Shown here piece after piece: positions 60,886-64,000 of a stretch of 64,000 nt of DNA. The notes under the pieces are model-generated. The model had not been told where the DNA came from, did no database searches, and saw only the letters and a program-made list of their open reading frames with translations. Both the position numbers and the translations under genes were made by a program. The DNA lies in contig CAUYUJ010004014.1 in NCBI GenBank assembly GCA_963575745.1, positions 467,118 through 531,117 on the forward strand, in the 5' to 3' direction. Every line of letters starts with the position of its first letter. Positions within the stretch are counted from its first letter, which is position 1. The DNA is from Prorocentrum cordatum. Its lineage: Eukaryota > Sar > Dinophyceae > Prorocentrales > Prorocentraceae.

Positions 60886-61258
60886 ATAGAGCTGTCCAGG
60901 AGGCCAGAAAGGTCGCAGGCGACGCTCTTCTGGCGTTGCGCAAGAGCGGGCGACAGCCGGGAGGGGTGGAGAAAGGTGCACCTCTTGTGCACCTTGGGAG
61001 CCTCCTGGGGGCCTCCTGGGGCCTACAATGGGGACGAAAGGTGCACGTCTCTTCGCCCTCCTGGTTAACCCCCCCCCCGAGCAACGCTCTTTTCTGGGCG
61101 GGTCGCCAGAGGGTCCTCCGGGGATCGAAACCCCCCTCCGACACGGCTCACTAGCGCGCCGATTCGGCCCAAGATGGTCTCAAGATAGTCCCGGAGGCCC
61201 CCAAGACGCTCCAGGAAAACCCTGAATTGAACTTCTTAGAGATTTCAGAGTGGCATAA
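60886..61258. other. Rest of the inverted-repeat spacer
   Basis: Contains GAAAGGTGCAC twice (60972, 61035) around CTCCTGGGGGCCTCC. No gene. Confidence 0.5.
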
Positions 61259-62511
61259 AATTCGCCGGCCCAACGGGCCAGAGGCGTGCTAAGATCTCCG
61301 GTAATTGCTGAACAATATTTCTAGTTCGCGCGCGCGGGGCGGGCCCTGGGGGTCCCCGGACGAAAAGTACCCTGGCAAGGTCCCGGCAAGGTCCCGGCAA
61401 GGTCCTGGCAAGGTCCCTTTTCGGAGCCCAGGAGGGCTCCAAACGGTCCAAGAGAGGCCCGAGAAGCCCTCCAGACGGTCCAAGAGAGCCGGGAGACGCC
61501 GAAATATCACTCCCAAACGCCTGCGATGGCCTCAAGACGGCCCAACAGGCCTTCAAGACGCCCCAAGAGGTCCCTAAGCGGCGCCCCAAGAGGGCTCCCA
61601 CAAGCAAAAATCGTCCCATTCCCTTAGGGAAACGTGCATTTTTAACATATCCGCCTCTTCGTCTTTCACACCTTTCAAGGCGGTCCAAGAGGCCCCCAAG
61701 ATCACCCCAAGACGGCCCGAGAGACCCTCAAGACCGCTCAAAGACGGCCCAAGAGCGCTCCAAGAAGGCCCAAGAAACCCTCAAGAACTCTTTTTCGGAG
61801 CCCAGGAGGGCTCCAAATCGGTCCAAGAGGGGCCCGAGAAGCCCTCCAGACGGTCCAAGAGAGCCGGGAGACGCCGAAATATCACCCCCAAACGCCTACG
61901 ATGGCCTCAAGACGGCCCAACAGGCCTTCAAGACGCCCCTAAGAGGTCCCTAAGCGGCGTCCCAAGAGGGCTCCCACTAGCAAAAATCGTCCCATTCCCA
62001 GAGGTCATTAACATATCCGCCTCTTCGTCTTTCACACCTTTCAAGGCGGTCCAAGAGGCCCCTAAGATCACCCCAAGACGGCCCGAGAGACCCTCTAGAC
62101 CGCTCAAAGACGGCCCAAGAGCGCTCCAAGAAGGCCCAAGAAACCCTCAAGAACTCTTTTTCGGAGCCCAGACAAATAGCAGGGGGCCTCCAGACGGTCC
62201 AAGAGAGCCGGGACGCCGAAATATCACCCCTCTGGCCTCAAGACGGCCCAGCAGGCCTTCAAGACGCCCCAAGACGTCCCTAAGCGGCGTCCCAAGAGGG
62301 CTCCCACAAGCAAAAATCGTCTCATTCCCTTAGGAAAGCGTGCATTTTTAACATAGCCGCCTCTTCGTCTCTCACACCTTTCAAGGCGGTCCAAGAGGCC
62401 TCCCAAAGTTCCCAAGAAGCTCCCACGAAGCTTCCAAGGGCTCCCAAGACCCCCCAAGACCCCGCGATGGCACAATACGGGCCGGCGGAATGAGCGAAGC
62501 GATTCAATAAG
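61259..62511 (-). repeat. Right arm of the large inverted repeat
   Basis: Reverse complement of the left arm, from AATTCGCCGGCCCAAC at 61259 to GCGATTCAATAAG at 62511. It holds three units (landmark CACACCTTTC at 61667, 62033 and 62373; spacings 366 and 340). It is about 400 bp shorter than the left arm, mainly because the part matching 59170-59440 is missing. Confidence 0.9.
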
Positions 62512-62610
62512 AAATGTCCTGAGGTGTTGGAACGAGTTTCGCGTTCTCGCGTTTTTGGGCACCCAGTGCTCGAAGACAGCCCAAGAGGACCCAAGATCGC
62601 CTCACGACGG

Positions 62611-62647
62611 TCCGTAGCCATTTTGGCTCAAGCCATTTTGGCTCAAG
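62611..62647 (+). promoter_or_regulatory. Dinoflagellate spliced-leader relict, full plus truncated copy
   Basis: A full 22-nt leader occupies 62611-62632 (T, then CCGTAGCC, ending CCATTTTGGCTCAAG). It is followed at once by CCATTTTGGCTCAAG at 62633-62647, the same leader lacking its first seven bases. Known dinoflagellate mRNAs receive this leader by trans-splicing, and genomic copies mark genes that returned to the genome through cDNA. The truncated inner copy is the form expected when a new leader is spliced to the AG inside an older one. Confidence 0.9.
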
Positions 62648-62781
62648 TACGACATCTATCAAGCCAGCTGGGCAGGAGCAGCTTCTTCAGCTGGTCCAGA
62701 GGTGGTCTGCCCAGGCCAGGACTCAGCAGCTTGCACGCTTTTCTCTATTCCTTTCCTCCCTCCCACTGCACAGCGGCCGCC

Positions 62782-63903
62782 ATGCCTGCCGCCGACAGGT
62801 CCCGATCATCGGACTCGACGGGAAGCAGTGAATCCAGACGCAGGGACTCCTCGTCCCGCAGCCGCTCTGGCCGCTCGGACCCTGGCCGCTCCGTTGGCAC
62901 CAAGAGCAAGCGCCCGAAGGCCTCCGACGGCGAGAAGCTCGACGAAGTGCTACGCGCGCTCCGAGGTTTCGGCTCGCAACTCTCCACGCAGTCCTACGAC
63001 ATTGGCCTCATCAAGAACCAGGTCGCTGCACAGACTGTTAGGTGTGATCAGCTCACGGTGAATATGACCACCCTCGAAGGCCAACAGTCCGCCATGTTCA
63101 CCGACCTGAACGACCGCTTCACCACGCTCAAGAGTGAGGTCCACACGCAGATCACGAATGAGCTCCGCGCCCAGGAAGCCCGTACAGCCGTGCCTATCTT
63201 CGACATAGACGACGAACAGGGCGCTGAGGTTCACGCCAAAATTCAACAACAGATTGCCGAGATCAAGGCACAGTTACGCACTATTTCGACAGCCCCCTCG
63301 GTCTCCAGCTCGGTCGAGGCGCAGCAGGACAACACTTGCACGCTGGTCGCGATCGGCTTCCCTCGCAAGATGCTCGCCCGCTCCCTGAAGACGATTGCCG
63401 ACGCCATCAAGTCGCAGTACGCCCCGCAGGATGTCCAGGCTCGGATCACCGCCAAATGTTTTGACATGGCCAAGAAGATCACCTTCCACTTCGAGAGCGC
63501 CTCAGACGCCACGAACTTCCTGACGAACTACAGTCGCGACGGGGTCTTTCGCCATCCTGACCCCCTCGCCCCGCAGAACATGCTCAATATCAAGCTCAAG
63601 AGAGACCAGGACATCAAAGGCCGCCAGCTGTTCCTCTCCACGGGCAAAGCGCGCGCGCTCGTATCCAACCTGTTGGCTCCCAGGGGCATAGAAGTTGGCA
63701 GCAATGGGTTGGGAGGGCTCGTATACGCCTTGAAGTCAGAGAATGAACCCATCGAGATTGCCCAGATCCAGGTCTCGGGTGACGACCTCGCGATTTCCGT
63801 CGAGCTCGACGCCGCTGGCCTGAGAGAGTTTGGGTTGGAGACCCAGGCTGCCGCCATCCGCGCTGCTGCGCTCGTGCCCATCAGGCGTCCCTTTCGACGC
63901 TGA
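62782..63903 (+). CDS. SL-tagged LINE ORF1-like or retrogene protein, 373 aa
   Basis: ATG 62782 in a strong context (GCGGCCGCCATGC), 134 nt after the spliced-leader relict, to TGA 63901-63903. The start is Ser/Arg-rich (SRSRSGRSDPGRS). Residues about 50-165 look like a coiled coil with heptad-like hydrophobics (LIKNQVAAQTVRCDQLTVNM). A compact C-terminal domain follows with CTLVAIGFPRKMLARSLKTI, ITFHFESASDATNFLTNY and LNIKLKRDQDIKGRQLFLST. This order (basic or disordered, coiled coil, RNA-binding-like fold) resembles LINE ORF1 proteins. It may alternatively be an unrelated retroposed gene. Any following endonuclease and reverse transcriptase ORF would lie beyond the window. Confidence 0.75.
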   Translation: MPAADRSRSSDSTGSSESRRRDSSSRSRSGRSDPGRSVGTKSKRPKASDGEKLDEVLRALRGFGSQLSTQSYDIGLIKNQVAAQTVRCDQLTVNMTTLEGQQSAMFTDLNDRFTTLKSEVHTQITNELRAQEARTAVPIFDIDDEQGAEVHAKIQQQIAEIKAQLRTISTAPSVSSSVEAQQDNTCTLVAIGFPRKMLARSLKTIADAIKSQYAPQDVQARITAKCFDMAKKITFHFESASDATNFLTNYSRDGVFRHPDPLAPQNMLNIKLKRDQDIKGRQLFLSTGKARALVSNLLAPRGIEVGSNGLGGLVYALKSENEPIEIAQIQVSGDDLAISVELDAAGLREFGLETQAAAIRAAALVPIRRPFRR

Positions 63904-64000
63904 TTCTGACTGCACTTCGGGCGGCCAGGAGGCCACAGTGACACGCACACGGGGGGCGCGGTGCGAGCGGGGACTGCCCGGCGGTGCGCCGTTAGTGACC
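63904..64000. other. 3' flank at window end
   Basis: 97 bp after the stop; nothing further can be assigned. Confidence 0.4.

Noticed and set aside
62611-62660. Possibility that this is a spliced-leader RNA gene
   Set aside because: The full leader is followed by a second truncated leader and then a long ORF, not by an SL RNA intron with Sm site, so a relict on a retroposed copy fits better.

Overview
The window looks like nuclear DNA of a dinoflagellate. The strongest evidence is a complete 22-nt dinoflagellate spliced leader at 62611-62632, followed directly by a truncated second copy, just upstream of a long ORF. Supporting signs are a GC-rich, gene-poor and extremely repeat-rich sequence, a non-LTR retrotransposon with endonuclease, reverse transcriptase and zinc fingers, coding segments with codons biased to G/C at the third position, and one long intron filled with minisatellite DNA. 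I cannot name the species from this sequence alone. No bacterial operon, rRNA, tRNA or CRISPR structure was found.

Layout. 1-657: a possible partial CDS. 658-4715: simple repeats and minisatellites, including a 46-nt poly-C run. 4718-7658: three short candidate genes (104, 265 and 102 aa) between repeat blocks; the first and third proteins look related to each other. 7659-8907: CAC/ATC and 16-bp repeats. 8908-13052: the largest gene, with a basic Cys-containing first exon, an intron of about 0.7 kb, a 2.7-kb second exon, and a final part displaced by a frameshift. 13053-19950: repeats and GC-rich DNA without convincing genes. 19961-20820: the tail of a decayed retroelement (RNase H-like end plus Cys motif). 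21055-22790: a 1.7-kb triplet tract. 23978-24830: a satellite of about 90 bp. 25000-31800: a dense collection of short inverted-repeat (MITE-like) and foldback elements. 32180-37530: a decayed LINE. 38227-39111: a candidate coiled-coil protein gene. 39112-58900: more MITE-like elements, an AT-rich CCTTCC/GGAAGG island (43440-45715), GGTTC blocks, foldbacks and minisatellites. 59055-62511: a large imperfect inverted repeat whose arms contain 340-375-bp tandem units. 62611-63903: a spliced-leader-tagged candidate LINE ORF1 or retrogene.

The coding content therefore falls into host-like genes of unknown function (4718-7658, 8908-13052, 38227-39111) and retroelement genes (19961-20820, 32180-37530, 62611-63903). 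Most of the remaining DNA belongs to small families that can be defined by comparing copies inside the window. One is a family of about 180 bp flanked by TAC, for which the window also contains an apparent empty site. Others are a 122-bp family with 14-bp inverted ends, a 148-bp family with CCCTGACCTTCCA ends, a foldback family at 25932 and 60711, and a 230-bp family with one nested insertion. All assignments are from reading the sequence; no database search was possible.
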